Source: Candidatus Reconcilbacillus cellulovorans
GTDB taxonomy: Bacteria; Bacillota; Bacilli; Paenibacillales; Reconciliibacillaceae
Direction: 5' to 3'
Assembly (NCBI GenBank): GCA_002507565.1
Contig: MOXJ01000035.1
Coordinates: 1-34,917 of the forward strand
Length of the DNA: 34,917 nucleotides
Numbering within the stretch: the first letter of the stretch is position 1; each line of letters begins with the position of its first letter. The notes below the pieces were generated by a model that was not told where the DNA came from, did not search any database, and saw nothing but the letters and a program-made list of their open reading frames with translations. Made by a program: the position numbers and the translations under genes. Below are positions 23,109 through 31,209 of the stretch, one piece after another.

Positions 23109-24473
23109 TCAGGACGAAGCCGCCTGCTTGAGCGCTTCTTCTTGTTTTTTCGCAAAATCTTCCGGCGTCGTCGCCTTGCCGAACAGCGCCTGAATCTGGT
23201 TGAGGTGCACGTCGGCGGCGGCCGGCTTCATCTGCACGTCGGCGTACAGGATCAGGCTATGCGCGTTGTTCAGTTCGTTCAGCAAGTCCTTGTACAGCTG
23301 CGGCAGGTTTGTGCCGGACGTGTCGACTTTCGTCGCCGGGATGACGCCGGGACCGGTGACCGACTGTTCGCCCCATTTCTGGACGAAAAACTTGACGAAG
23401 TCTTTGGCCTGTTCTTTGACTTTGGAGTTCTCCGCGACGAACAGGCCGACGCCGGGACCGCCGACCCAGTCGTTGACGTTGCCTTTGCCGCCGGCGACGG
23501 TCGGGAATTTGAAGAAACCGACTTTTTTCTTGAAATCTTCGGGCGTTTCGGGGTTCGTCGTGTAGTTGGGCAGCTCCCATGTTCCCATCAAGTACATGGC
23601 GGCTTTGCCGCTCATGAATTCAGATTTGGCTTCGTCGTTGGACAGGCCGTTGAACCCTTTGATGAACGCCTGCAGGTCGACGAGTTCCTGGACGCGCTGG
23701 GCGGCCTGGACGATCGACGGGTCTTCGAACGAGCCCTGACGCGCGATCGCCTTGTTGAGCGCGTCCCCGCCGATGCGGTTGGCCAGGTACATGAACCACA
23801 TCGAACCGGTCCAACGGTCCTTGTTGCCGAGCGCGATCGGTGCGACGCCGTTTTGAACAAGCGTTTTCACGATGTTCAGAAAGTCGTCGTACGTTTGCGG
23901 CGGATTCAGATTGTATTTTGCAAAAATTTCTTTGTTATAGTAGATCGGACAAATATTCAACTCGATCGGAAGTGCATACGTTTTACCGTCGAACTGATAG
24001 GCTTCGACGGTGCCCGGGACGAACTTGTCTTTCAGCCCGTCGGCGAGGACGTCGTCGAGCGGCGTGAACAGTTTGCCTTTCGCATACGGTTCCAGGAAGC
24101 CGGCCGCCCACGTCATGCCGACGTCGGGAAGCGCGTTCGAGGCCGACAATACTTTCAGCTTGTTTTTGTACTGTTCGTTTTCGAGCACTTCGACCTGAAC
24201 GTCGACGTTCGGATGCGCCTTCTCGTATTCATCGATGATCTGGTTGACGAGTTTGTAATGCTGAGCGGAGCTGCCCTCGGGCCACAGGTGCATCAGCTTG
24301 ATTGTCGCCTTTTCCCCGGACGTTCCGCCGGACGAAGTCGACGACGCCGCCGGCGATTGGCCCGCCGAGCCGGTGTCGCTGTTCGACGACTTGCTGCCGC
24401 CGCCGCAGCCGGCCAGCGACGCGGCCAGCAACAGGGCGGCCGACAGCGTTGCAAGCGTTTTCCGTTTCGACAT
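23109..24473 (-). CDS. Extracellular sugar-binding lipoprotein
   Basis: A 454-residue solute-binding protein of family 1 (SBP_bac_1). The signal peptide ends in the lipobox SLAGC with the anchored Cys at residue 23, followed by a Ser/Gly-rich linker and the binding domain (ATIKLMHLWPEGSSAQHYKL start; AAMYLMGTWELPNY; WVGGPGVGLFVAENSKVKEQ). It delivers oligosaccharide to the two permeases that follow. The start at ATG 24473 was chosen because it puts the basic MSKRK directly before the hydrophobic core; an in-frame upstream ATG at 24521 would add 16 residues before the signal peptide. It is the first gene of the transporter operon. Confidence 0.93.
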   Translation of the reverse strand: MSKRKTLATLSAALLLAASLAGCGGGSKSSNSDTGSAGQSPAASSTSSGGTSGEKATIKLMHLWPEGSSAQHYKLVNQIIDEYEKAHPNVDVQVEVLENEQYKNKLKVLSASNALPDVGMTWAAGFLEPYAKGKLFTPLDDVLADGLKDKFVPGTVEAYQFDGKTYALPIELNICPIYYNKEIFAKYNLNPPQTYDDFLNIVKTLVQNGVAPIALGNKDRWTGSMWFMYLANRIGGDALNKAIARQGSFEDPSIVQAAQRVQELVDLQAFIKGFNGLSNDEAKSEFMSGKAAMYLMGTWELPNYTTNPETPEDFKKKVGFFKFPTVAGGKGNVNDWVGGPGVGLFVAENSKVKEQAKDFVKFFVQKWGEQSVTGPGVIPATKVDTSGTNLPQLYKDLLNELNNAHSLILYADVQMKPAAADVHLNQIQALFGKATTPEDFAKKQEEALKQAASS

Positions 24474-24533
24474 GTCGGACGAGTCCCCCTTCTTTCCGAA
24501 AAGATTTTGTCGGTTGATCAACCTGACGATTCC

Positions 24534-24562
24534 ACTATAGCACCGGAAAGAACGGGGGATAA
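24534..24562 (-). promoter_or_regulatory. Promoter of the sugar transporter operon
   Basis: On the minus strand: an extended -10 TGC-TATAGT (-10 at 24534-24539) with a weak -35 (TTATCC-like) about 17 bp upstream. Transcription would start ~60 bp before the binding-protein ATG. It lies between the response regulator gene and the transporter, as expected for an operon activated by that regulator; no operator could be defined by eye. Confidence 0.4.
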
Positions 24563-24594
24563 GGCTACGGTGATCGGGAAAAATTCCAACGTTT

Positions 24595-25386
24595 TTAGGT
24601 TGCGCGGCGTTCGCCAGCCATTTCCCGACGGTATCGGCTCGGGCTCACGCCTTCGTAATCGCGGAACACTTTGATGAAATATTTCGCCGTCCGGTAGCCG
24701 ACGCGTTCGGCGATGTCCTCGACGGGCAGCGCAGTGGACAGAAGCAGCTGTTTCGCCTTGCGGATACGGCTGCGCGCGACGTATTCGCTGAACGTCAGGC
24801 CGGTCTGTTCCTTGAACAGCGCGCTGAAGTAGCTCGGGTTCAAATGAACGTGCTCCGCCACGTCGCGCAGGTGGAGCGGTTCATGTAGCCGTTCTTCGAC
24901 GTATTGCAGCGCCGCGCGGACGGACGGGTTGGCGGGGCCGTCGTCTTCGGCGGTGATCAGTTTTTCGTCGACGAAGCGCGACATCCGCTCGATGCGTTCC
25001 CGTTCCTCGCCAACGGCCAGCGCCTGCTCGACAGCTTCGACGAGTTTGCGGCGGTCGACCGGCTTGAGTAGGTAGTTAACGACGCCGAGCCGGATGGCGC
25101 GCTGCGCGTATTCGAATTCCGGGTAGCCCGAGATAAGCACGCAGACGGGCGGTCGAGGCCGCTGCCGGACGTGCTCGATCAGGTCGAGCCCGTCGACGCC
25201 GGGCATGCGGATGTCGGTGACGAGCACGTCGACTGGAGCCTGGTCGAGAAGACGGAGCGCCTCCGCGCCGTTATCCGCGCACAGGATGCGGTGGCGTCCT
25301 GCGCTCCAGGCTTCGAGCGTTCTGCGGAAGCCGTCGCGGGCGCGCGGTTCGTCTTCAACGATCAGGATGGTTTTGGGCCGGGCCAT
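24595..25386 (-). CDS. AraC-type response regulator (YesN type)
   Basis: A 263-residue regulator. The receiver domain has phospho-acceptor D58 (VLVTDIRMPGVDG), the conserved switch Ser (LISGYPEFEYA) and Lys (NYLLKPVDRRK). The C-terminal ~100 residues hold two AraC-type helix-turn-helix motifs (LRDVAEHVHLNPSYFSALFK; VEDIAERVGYRTAKYFIKVF). It should bind DNA upstream of the adjacent sugar transporter when phosphorylated. ATG 25386 has GGAGGTG 7 bases upstream; its start lies 32 bases inside the kinase gene, so the two are co-translated. Confidence 0.95.
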   Translation of the reverse strand: MARPKTILIVEDEPRARDGFRRTLEAWSAGRHRILCADNGAEALRLLDQAPVDVLVTDIRMPGVDGLDLIEHVRQRPRPPVCVLISGYPEFEYAQRAIRLGVVNYLLKPVDRRKLVEAVEQALAVGEERERIERMSRFVDEKLITAEDDGPANPSVRAALQYVEERLHEPLHLRDVAEHVHLNPSYFSALFKEQTGLTFSEYVARSRIRKAKQLLLSTALPVEDIAERVGYRTAKYFIKVFRDYEGVSPSRYRREMAGERRAT

Positions 25387-27298
25387 CAGGCGCCACCTCC
25401 CGGTATGGAATGGAAAACGAAACGGTCGTGCCACGTCCGCGTTCGCTCATAACGGCGAGCCCGGCGGAGGCCGCCGGGTCGTCGGGAAACGACAGCGCGA
25501 GTCGGCGATGGACGTTGCGCAGGCCGATGCCTTTCGGCCCGCTTTTTCCGCCGCTTTGCGGCCCGTCGGCGCCGGCGGGTTTGCCGGGGTCTCTTCCGGC
25601 GTTCCGGAGCCTGTCTTCTCCTGCTGGGGCGCGGTCGTCGGAGCGTTCGAAGCGGTGGTCAGAACGTCCTGGGCTATCGGCGCCGGCTTCGGGCGAAGCT
25701 TGGCGGAAGCCGTCGTCGGCCAGCCGCGCGAGCACTTCGCGCAGTTTCGCTTCGTCCATGCCGACGCCGTCGTCGGCGACGACGACGGAGACGTGGCCGG
25801 GCGCGTCGGGCGACGGGCCGACGGCGACGGACACGGAGCCGCGGCCGATTTTCGGCTCGACGCCGTGGCGGATCGCGTTTTCGACGAGCGGCTGGATGAG
25901 CAGCTTCGGCAGCACGGCGGCGCGCACTTCCGGGGCAAGCGCGATGTTCCATTCCAGCCGGTCGCCGAGCCGCGCTTTCATCAGGCGCAGATAGCGCTCG
26001 ACCTGTTCAAGCTCTTCGGCGACCGTCACCCATTCGCCGCGCTCCGGGCCGCCGGTCAGGTAGCGGAATAGTTCGGACAGCGCGACGACGAGATCGGCGA
26101 GTTCTTCCTCGCCTTTTTCCTGTAACGACCAATAAAAAGCTTCCAGAGTGTTGTACAGAAAATGCGGGTTAATGCGCGCCTGAAGCGCTTGCAGCTCGGC
26201 GCGGCTGCGCAGCATTTCCTTTTCGTAGACGAGCCGGATGAGCCGATTGAGATCCTCGACCATCCGGTTGTACGTATGGGTGAGCTCGCGGATTTCCCGG
26301 GTTGACGAGACGCTCGGACTCGTCTTCAGCTCGCCGAACCGGGCGCTGCGCATCGATTTGATCAGTTTCAGGATCGGCCGCGTGATCATCGTCGAAAGCA
26401 AAAGCGACAACAAAAGAAACAGCACGGCCCCGGTCGCGCCGGACAAAAGAAGCGCGGTGCGCAGCACGGCGACGCCTTCGGTGATCGCCGACACCGGGGT
26501 CAGGACGACGAGCGTCCAGTCGGTGACGTCCGACCGCCGTTTCGCCATGATGTATTCTTCGCCGCCGGCCGTGACGACCGGTCCGTCGTCGGCCAGCAGC
26601 GTTTTCGGGTCGACGAATTCGCCGGCGGACGGTAAGCCGTCTGCGGCGACGAGACGGCCCTCGTCGTCGACGAGCAGCATGATTTCGGCGTTACCCGCTC
26701 CGTCGGCCGCTTCGCGGAAGCCAAAGTACGACCGGTCGATTTTCGCGAGCAGGTAGCCGCCCGGCGCGAACGATCGGTCGATCAGCCGGACGACGCGCAA
26801 GGCGAACACGGCGCTTGCGTCTTCCGGATCGGCGGCGAACCAGACGAGACGGCCGTTTTGCTCGTCCGCCCGCCGGACGGCGTCCGCGCCTGCGCGGTCG
26901 ATAAGCCGTTTGTCGTCGAGCGGAAACAGCCGCGCGTCATCCATGCCGTAAAGCTCGATCGCGCGCACGCCGGCGGAAAAGACTTGCGCCTTGTTGGCGA
27001 TCGGCGTCAGCGCTTGCCGTTCGGCGAACGACGGCCGCCTTCCTGCGAGAGCGTCCGAAAGCAGTGCCTGCACGTACGGATCGGTGGCGATCTGGAGCGT
27101 GAGTGTGTCGATCTGGCGGACGAGCGCTTCCAGTCGCCCTTCGGCCTGTACCGTCGTCAGGTGGATATGTTTTTCCGAATTCGTTTTCAAAAGCACGGAT
27201 ACCGAACCGAACGTCATGACGCCGACCAGGGCGAGGACGGCGGTCATGACCGCCAGAAAGCCGGCCAGCATCTGGTTTCGCAGCGTGTTCAGACGCAT
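25355..27298 (-). CDS. YesM-type sensor histidine kinase with a low-complexity insert
   Basis: A 647-residue membrane kinase: first membrane helix at residues ~10-30, an extracellular sensor of ~240 residues, a second helix (ALLLSGATGAVLFLLLSLLL), a HAMP domain, then the His_kinase domain with phospho-His H379 (RINPHFLYNTLEAF). The ATP-binding N box is LVENAIRHGVEP and the first G box VVADDGVGMDEAKL. Between that and the second G box (GIGLRNVHRRL) there is an insert of about 60 residues rich in Asp, Gly, Arg and Pro, where family members have a short loop. GGAGGC precedes the ATG by about 9 bases. It should sense an extracellular sugar signal and phosphorylate the regulator encoded immediately downstream. 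Confidence 0.94.
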   Translation of the reverse strand: MRLNTLRNQMLAGFLAVMTAVLALVGVMTFGSVSVLLKTNSEKHIHLTTVQAEGRLEALVRQIDTLTLQIATDPYVQALLSDALAGRRPSFAERQALTPIANKAQVFSAGVRAIELYGMDDARLFPLDDKRLIDRAGADAVRRADEQNGRLVWFAADPEDASAVFALRVVRLIDRSFAPGGYLLAKIDRSYFGFREAADGAGNAEIMLLVDDEGRLVAADGLPSAGEFVDPKTLLADDGPVVTAGGEEYIMAKRRSDVTDWTLVVLTPVSAITEGVAVLRTALLLSGATGAVLFLLLSLLLSTMITRPILKLIKSMRSARFGELKTSPSVSSTREIRELTHTYNRMVEDLNRLIRLVYEKEMLRSRAELQALQARINPHFLYNTLEAFYWSLQEKGEEELADLVVALSELFRYLTGGPERGEWVTVAEELEQVERYLRLMKARLGDRLEWNIALAPEVRAAVLPKLLIQPLVENAIRHGVEPKIGRGSVSVAVGPSPDAPGHVSVVVADDGVGMDEAKLREVLARLADDGFRQASPEAGADSPGRSDHRFERSDDRAPAGEDRLRNAGRDPGKPAGADGPQSGGKSGPKGIGLRNVHRRLALSFPDDPAASAGLAVMSERGRGTTVSFSIPYREVAPDGPAQNHPDR

Positions 27299-27471
27299 CG
27301 CGGGACGCCTCCGTCACCATCTTATCACAAAGTCGGAGGCGTGAGGCGTCCCAGATCGTGCCAGACTATGATAAAGTGGTCGTAGAACGGCGGCCGGCCC
27401 GCATTCCGAGTCCGTTCCCGGCCGTGTCCCGAGTCCGTATCGCACGGTGCATACCGGTTGTGGCGGGATCA

Positions 27472-27810
27472 TCAGCGGACGTCGGTCGCGCCGCCGTACC
27501 GGTGGCTGTGCGGGACGCGGCCGGCGACGGTGGTGACGCCGCCGAAAACGTGGTAATGCCTGCCGTCTGGTAGCGGAATCGCCGGACCGGTGACGCCGCG
27601 GATGCGGTGCGTATGGCCGTCGTCGAACGACGTTTCGAAGGCATACGCGTGGACGTGGCCCGGCACGTCGTCGGCCGGTTCCGTCATTCCCGCATAGCGG
27701 TGGTGATGGCCGACGTCGTAGGACGTGACGCCGGACATGTTGTGCTCGTGGGCGTCGGGCGGGCGGTAGAGGTTCCACCATTCGAGATAAAACGGATGTG
27801 CGTGCTCCAT
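27472..27810 (-). CDS. YmaF-family protein
   Basis: A 112-residue His-rich protein built of repeats of the form HxHxxxGxT (HEHNMSGVTSYDVGHHHRYA; GHTHRIRGVTGP; RHYHVFGGVTTVAGRVPHSH), which identifies the YmaF family (PF12788). Function unknown; the regular His pairs suggest metal binding. ATG 27810 starts at MEHAHPFYLEWWN; a GGGG tract lies about 10 bases upstream. It is divergent from the CRP/FNR-type regulator, separated by 117 bp. The 173 bp between it and the kinase gene show no further gene. Confidence 0.8.
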   Translation of the reverse strand: MEHAHPFYLEWWNLYRPPDAHEHNMSGVTSYDVGHHHRYAGMTEPADDVPGHVHAYAFETSFDDGHTHRIRGVTGPAIPLPDGRHYHVFGGVTTVAGRVPHSHRYGGATDVR

Positions 27811-27927
27811 CGCCTCCGGTCCCCTTTCTCGGAAAAATCGCTCCGTTTTACGAATACGACGCCCGGTTGCGTTCCGGCACGGTGAACGCGGAAGTTTCAG
27901 ACGAAACGGGAGGCGGAATCGAAAACC

Positions 27928-28617
27928 ATGCACGATCGGCTCGAGCTTCTTCGCGGCATCGCGATGTTCCGCGACCTGCCGCCGCCCGAACTGGAGCGGG
28001 TGGCTTCTTTCGCAGCTTTTCGCACGTTTCAGCGGAGAACGGTCGTGTTCCACGAAGGCGACCGGCTGGAAGCGGTCTACTTCATCCGCAGCGGCATGGT
28101 CAAAACGTCCAAGACGGACGAAGAAGGCCGCGAGCACATCGTGTCCCTGCTCGGCGCGGGCGAAATGTTCCCGCACACCGCGCTGTTCGGCGCGTCGGTC
28201 TGTCCGGCGACCGCGACAGCGCTTGTCGACACCGACATGGCCGTGTTCGCGCTCAAGCCGTTCGAGCGGCTCCTCCTGGAGGCGCCGACCGTGGCCGCGC
28301 ACGTCATCCGCGCGCTCGGCGAGAAAATCCGCGACCTGCAGCAAAAACTGCAGCAGCTGACCGGTTTCGACGTGCGGCGGCGTATCGTGTCGTTCCTCGT
28401 CCATGCGGCGGAGACGCACGGCCGTCCGGAAAGCGACGGCGTCCGGCTCGACTGGCCGCTGACGCACCAGGAACTGGCCGACATGCTCGGCACGTCGCGG
28501 GAGACGGTCAACCGCGTACTGAGCGACCTGAAGCGGGAAGGATTCCTTGTGTTCGACCGACAGTCGCTCGTCCTTCGCCGTTTTGCGGAGTTCCGAAAAC
28601 TGTCCGACTTTTCGTGA
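27928..28617 (+). CDS. CRP/FNR-family transcription regulator
   Basis: A 229-residue regulator with an N-terminal cyclic-nucleotide-binding-like beta-roll (VVFHEGDRLEAVYFIRSGMV), a dimerisation helix (residues ~125-150) and a C-terminal winged helix (THQELADMLGTSRETVNRVL). The recognition helix SRETVNR (residues 190-196) has the Arg/Glu/Arg pattern of E. coli CRP, which reads GTGA half-sites; such sites occur at 28614 and 31006. It has a single Cys and no FNR-type cysteine cluster, so oxygen sensing by 4Fe-4S is unlikely. By context it may be a NO/nitrite regulator of the NnrR/DNR kind, which is an inference. The ribosome binding site is GGGAGG about 15 bases upstream, rather far. Confidence 0.9.
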   Translation: MHDRLELLRGIAMFRDLPPPELERVASFAAFRTFQRRTVVFHEGDRLEAVYFIRSGMVKTSKTDEEGREHIVSLLGAGEMFPHTALFGASVCPATATALVDTDMAVFALKPFERLLLEAPTVAAHVIRALGEKIRDLQQKLQQLTGFDVRRRIVSFLVHAAETHGRPESDGVRLDWPLTHQELADMLGTSRETVNRVLSDLKREGFLVFDRQSLVLRRFAEFRKLSDFS

Positions 28618-28655
28618 CGCCCGTCACATGCCGTGACGGACGAAACGTTTATGAT
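28614..28655 (+). promoter_or_regulatory. CRP/FNR-type operator and promoter of the DUF2249 operon
   Basis: GTGA (28614-28617), six bases, TCAC (28624-28627) gives a palindromic site centred at 28620.5; its left half overlaps the stop codon of the regulator gene. A -10 TATGAT lies at 28650-28655. With initiation about 7 bases after the -10, the site is centred near -41.5, the class II activator position. A further GTGAC half-site (28633-28637) follows, forming a second inverted repeat with the right half. Confidence 0.65.
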
Positions 28656-28688
28656 GGCGGTGAAAAATGTGCGGGGAGGACGCTCGCC

Positions 28689-29321
28689 ATGGCGACGGAT
28701 CGGAAAAACGCCGGGGGCGGTCGGATCGTCGAACTCGACGTCCGGCCGCACTTGCGCAACAAACTGGAACCGTTCCAATTGATTATGGATACGGTGAAAA
28801 CCGTCGGCCCGCTCGATACGTTCGTGCTGCACGCGACGTTCAAGCCGACACCGCTTCTCGGCCTGATGAAAATGAAAGGGTTCGCGCACAGGGCGGAGCG
28901 GCTCGCCGCGGATCACTGGAAAGTGACGTTTGTGCCGAAGCGGAGAAAACACGAGCTGGGCGAGGGAGCCGACGAGGCCGACGATCCGGCGGAAACGCCG
29001 GCGCCGGGCGGCAGATCGGCGGGCGCATCCGGCGATTCGGCGGCTATGCGGACTGACGATTTCGGCGATCCGTCGACCGGACCGGAACCCTGGGTGCAAG
29101 GCCCGCGGACGATCGAGCTCGACAACCGCGGGCTGACGCCGCCGCAGCCGATGGTCAGGACGCTCAAGGCGCTCGAGCAATGCCGGCCGGGCGACCGCGT
29201 CGTCATCCACAACGACCGCGTGCCCGTTTTTCTGCTGGAGGAGTTGAACGCGCTCGGCTATCCGTATCGGGTCGAACAACTTCCCGACGGGTCGGCGCGG
29301 GTGACGATCGAGAAAAAATAA
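28689..29321 (+). CDS. Protein with two DUF2249 domains
   Basis: A 210-residue cytoplasmic protein with a DUF2249 domain at each end: IVELDVRPHLRNKLEPFQLI to HWKVTFVPKR (residues ~12-80) and TIELDNRGLTPPQPMVRTLK to GSARVTIEKK (~140-210), joined by an acidic, Gly/Pro-rich linker. DUF2249 proteins are small and TusA-like and are repeatedly found beside denitrification, NO-detoxification and hemerythrin genes; their biochemistry is not settled. GGGGAGG lies about 9 bases before the ATG. The upstream operator suggests activation by the adjacent CRP/FNR-type regulator, and it appears to be the first gene of a unit with the next two. Confidence 0.82.
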   Translation: MATDRKNAGGGRIVELDVRPHLRNKLEPFQLIMDTVKTVGPLDTFVLHATFKPTPLLGLMKMKGFAHRAERLAADHWKVTFVPKRRKHELGEGADEADDPAETPAPGGRSAGASGDSAAMRTDDFGDPSTGPEPWVQGPRTIELDNRGLTPPQPMVRTLKALEQCRPGDRVVIHNDRVPVFLLEELNALGYPYRVEQLPDGSARVTIEKK

Positions 29322-29372
29322 GCCGCCGCGTGCTTTGCGCAGCCGGCATCCGAAAAGAAAGGGGGACGCCCG

Positions 29373-30605
29373 ATGTTCCGGCTTCCCTTTCTGTTTATGG
29401 CGACGGGGATGGCCGCGTTCGCCGTCTTTCACGCGATCGGACTGGCGATGTGGGCGCGTTGGCCGGCGGCGCCCGCCCGGACGCCGGACGGCTGGTTTTA
29501 CGCGCATCTGTTCGTGCTCGGCTGGGCGACGATGATCGCGACGGGCGCGATGTACCAGCTGTTGCGCGTCATTTTGCAAAAGGAATATACGAACCGAAGG
29601 CTCGGGTACGTGCAGTACGCGGTCTTTGTCGCCGGGCTGGCGGCGCTGCTGGCGGGGTTTGCGCTCGGCGACGTCGGCTGGATCGCGTCCGGCGCCGCGG
29701 CTGCCTGGTGCGGCGTCGTGCTGTTTGCCGTCAACGTCGGCTCGGCGCTCGTCCGCGCGCGCAGGTGGGAACCCGTGACGCTCGGCGCGGCGGCCGCCGT
29801 CGGCTATCTGGTGCTGACCGGCGCGCTCGGGCTGGCGATGGGGGCGGACTTCGCCTTCGGCTTCTGGCCGCAGGGTCACGAACGGCTGTTCCGCGCCCAC
29901 GTCTGGCTCGGCTCCGTCGGCTGGTTCGGCGTGCTGATTACCGCGTTCAGCTTCAAGCTTTTGCCGATGTTTCATCTGTCCCACGCGAAAACGACGAAGC
30001 TGGAATACGCGGTGTTCGCGCTGTGGAACGCGGCGGCGCTCGTCGGGGCGGCGGCGTTTCTTGCTGGATCGCCGCGGGCGGGCGTCGGCGTCGCGCTTGT
30101 CGTGTTGACGACGGCGGCGGTCGTCTATAACGTGTATGTTTCGGTCGTCCGCCGACATCGCCACAAACGCTCGCCCGGGGCCGGGATCACGGCGGCGGTA
30201 TGCGCTTCGCGGGCGCTCGGCGCGGTCGCCGTCGGCGCGTGCGCGTGGTTATGGTTCGTTCCCGAACGCGCCGGGGCGGAAACGGCCGTGCTCGCGGCGA
30301 CCTGGGCGTATCTCGGCGGGTGGGTCGGCACCAACGTGCTCGGGTATTTTTCAAAAATTTTGCCGTTTCTGTGGTGGACGCACAAATACGGGCCGCGGGT
30401 CGGACGGGAGCGCGTGCCGACGATGGCCGAACTGCTGCCCGATCGTGAGTACGCGGGGTGGCTCGCGGTATCGGCGGCGGCTGTAGGTGTGCTGGCGGTT
30501 TTGCTCGGTGTCGGTGTTTCGGCGGCGGCGGCCTGGGCCGGGATGTTCTGGTCGGCGGCGTCGCTCGGCTACGCCTTTCGGCTTGCGCTCGTGCTGAAAC
30601 GATAG
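29373..30605 (+). CDS. NnrS-like polytopic membrane protein
   Basis: A 410-residue protein with about 12 predicted membrane helices and several conserved-looking His residues near helix ends (FHAIGLAMWARW; WFYAHLFVLGWATM; RAHVWLGSVGWFG). The layout resembles NnrS and related heme-binding, cytochrome-oxidase-subunit-I-like proteins linked to nitrogen-oxide metabolism; NnrS protects against NO stress in other bacteria. The family call is moderate and could be tightened by profile search. AAAGGGGG precedes the ATG. It lies 51 bp after the DUF2249 gene in the same direction, so co-transcription is likely. Confidence 0.6.
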   Translation: MFRLPFLFMATGMAAFAVFHAIGLAMWARWPAAPARTPDGWFYAHLFVLGWATMIATGAMYQLLRVILQKEYTNRRLGYVQYAVFVAGLAALLAGFALGDVGWIASGAAAAWCGVVLFAVNVGSALVRARRWEPVTLGAAAAVGYLVLTGALGLAMGADFAFGFWPQGHERLFRAHVWLGSVGWFGVLITAFSFKLLPMFHLSHAKTTKLEYAVFALWNAAALVGAAAFLAGSPRAGVGVALVVLTTAAVVYNVYVSVVRRHRHKRSPGAGITAAVCASRALGAVAVGACAWLWFVPERAGAETAVLAATWAYLGGWVGTNVLGYFSKILPFLWWTHKYGPRVGRERVPTMAELLPDREYAGWLAVSAAAVGVLAVLLGVGVSAAAAWAGMFWSAASLGYAFRLALVLKR

Positions 30606-30665
30606 GCCGAAAGACGCAAAAAAGTTACGCAATTGCGATAAACACTCTCCAAAGAGGTGGCTTTC

Positions 30666-30971
30666 ATGACGAAAGAACAAGTGCTCGAAGCGCTGAGACA
30701 GGTGATCGACCCCGAACTCGGCGTCAACATTGTCGATCTCGGGCTCGTCTACGACGTGCGGTGCGGCGACGGCGGCGACGTGGTCGTCCGCATGACGCTG
30801 ACGACGCCGGGATGCCCGATGCACGACTCGATCGCCTGGTGGGCGGAAAAAAGGTTGTCGGACCTTCCGGGCGTGCGGTCCGCGCGCGTCGACGTCGTCT
30901 GGGATCCGCCGTGGACGCCGGAGCGGATGTCGCCGGAGGCGAAACGGATGTTGGGGATGGCGGATGCGTGA
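30666..30971 (+). CDS. MIP18/SufT-type Fe-S assembly protein (DUF59)
   Basis: A 101-residue protein with the DUF59/MIP18 fold: EALRQVIDPELGVNIVDLGL, followed by VRMTLTTPGCPMHDSIAWWA with the conserved Cys, and VDVVWDPPWTPERMSPEAKR. Relatives (SufT, PaaD) help mature iron-sulfur proteins. It may serve a metalloprotein of the nitrogen-oxide cluster, by position. ATG 30666 has AGAGGTGG 5-6 bases upstream; GTG 30657 is a less likely alternative. A 10-bp palindrome CGCAATTGCG lies 27 bp before the gene. Confidence 0.88.
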   Translation: MTKEQVLEALRQVIDPELGVNIVDLGLVYDVRCGDGGDVVVRMTLTTPGCPMHDSIAWWAEKRLSDLPGVRSARVDVVWDPPWTPERMSPEAKRMLGMADA

Positions 30972-31005
30972 ACCGGAAAATTTTTGCTCTTATTTGCGTC
31001 TATGA

Positions 31006-31049
31006 TTGTGATTTTAATCACAATCTCGTTGCGAGCTCGGCGATATGAT
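31006..31049 (+). promoter_or_regulatory. CRP/FNR-type operator and promoter of nirK
   Basis: A perfect 18-bp palindrome TTGTGATTTTAATCACAA (31006-31023), centre 31014.5, followed by a -10 TATGAT at 31044-31049. The distance from centre to -10 (29.5 bp) is exactly that at 28614-28655, placing the site near -41.5. This is a strong class II activator arrangement. Confidence 0.75.
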
Positions 31050-31174
31050 GAAGATGAAAAGACAGTCGACCCTATGAGACGCCTTTGGGACGAGCGAAGG
31101 AGGTGAGTCGGGCGCCGGCGGCAGGTCGATTTTCGAGTACGAGTCGAGCGGCGATCGGTCGTTATCCGGAATTA

Positions 31175-31190
31175 TGTGAAAAAAATCACA
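31175..31190 (+). promoter_or_regulatory. Second CRP/FNR-type site in the nirK 5' untranslated region
   Basis: TGTGA-A6-TCACA (31175-31190), a full consensus palindrome about 125 bp downstream of the predicted start of transcription and 20 bp before the ATG, just ahead of the ribosome binding site GAAAGGG. It cannot activate the promoter at 31044 in the usual way; it could act as a roadblock or belong to an unseen arrangement. An AAGGAGGTGA sequence with no start codon behind it lies at ~31097-31106. Confidence 0.6.
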
Positions 31191-31209
31191 AATGAAAGGG
31201 TGAACGGTT

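Noticed and set aside
28077..30164. 695-codon minus-strand ORF opposite the regulator, DUF2249 and NnrS-like genes
   Set aside because: It spans three real genes and their intergenic regions on the other strand and has no domain.
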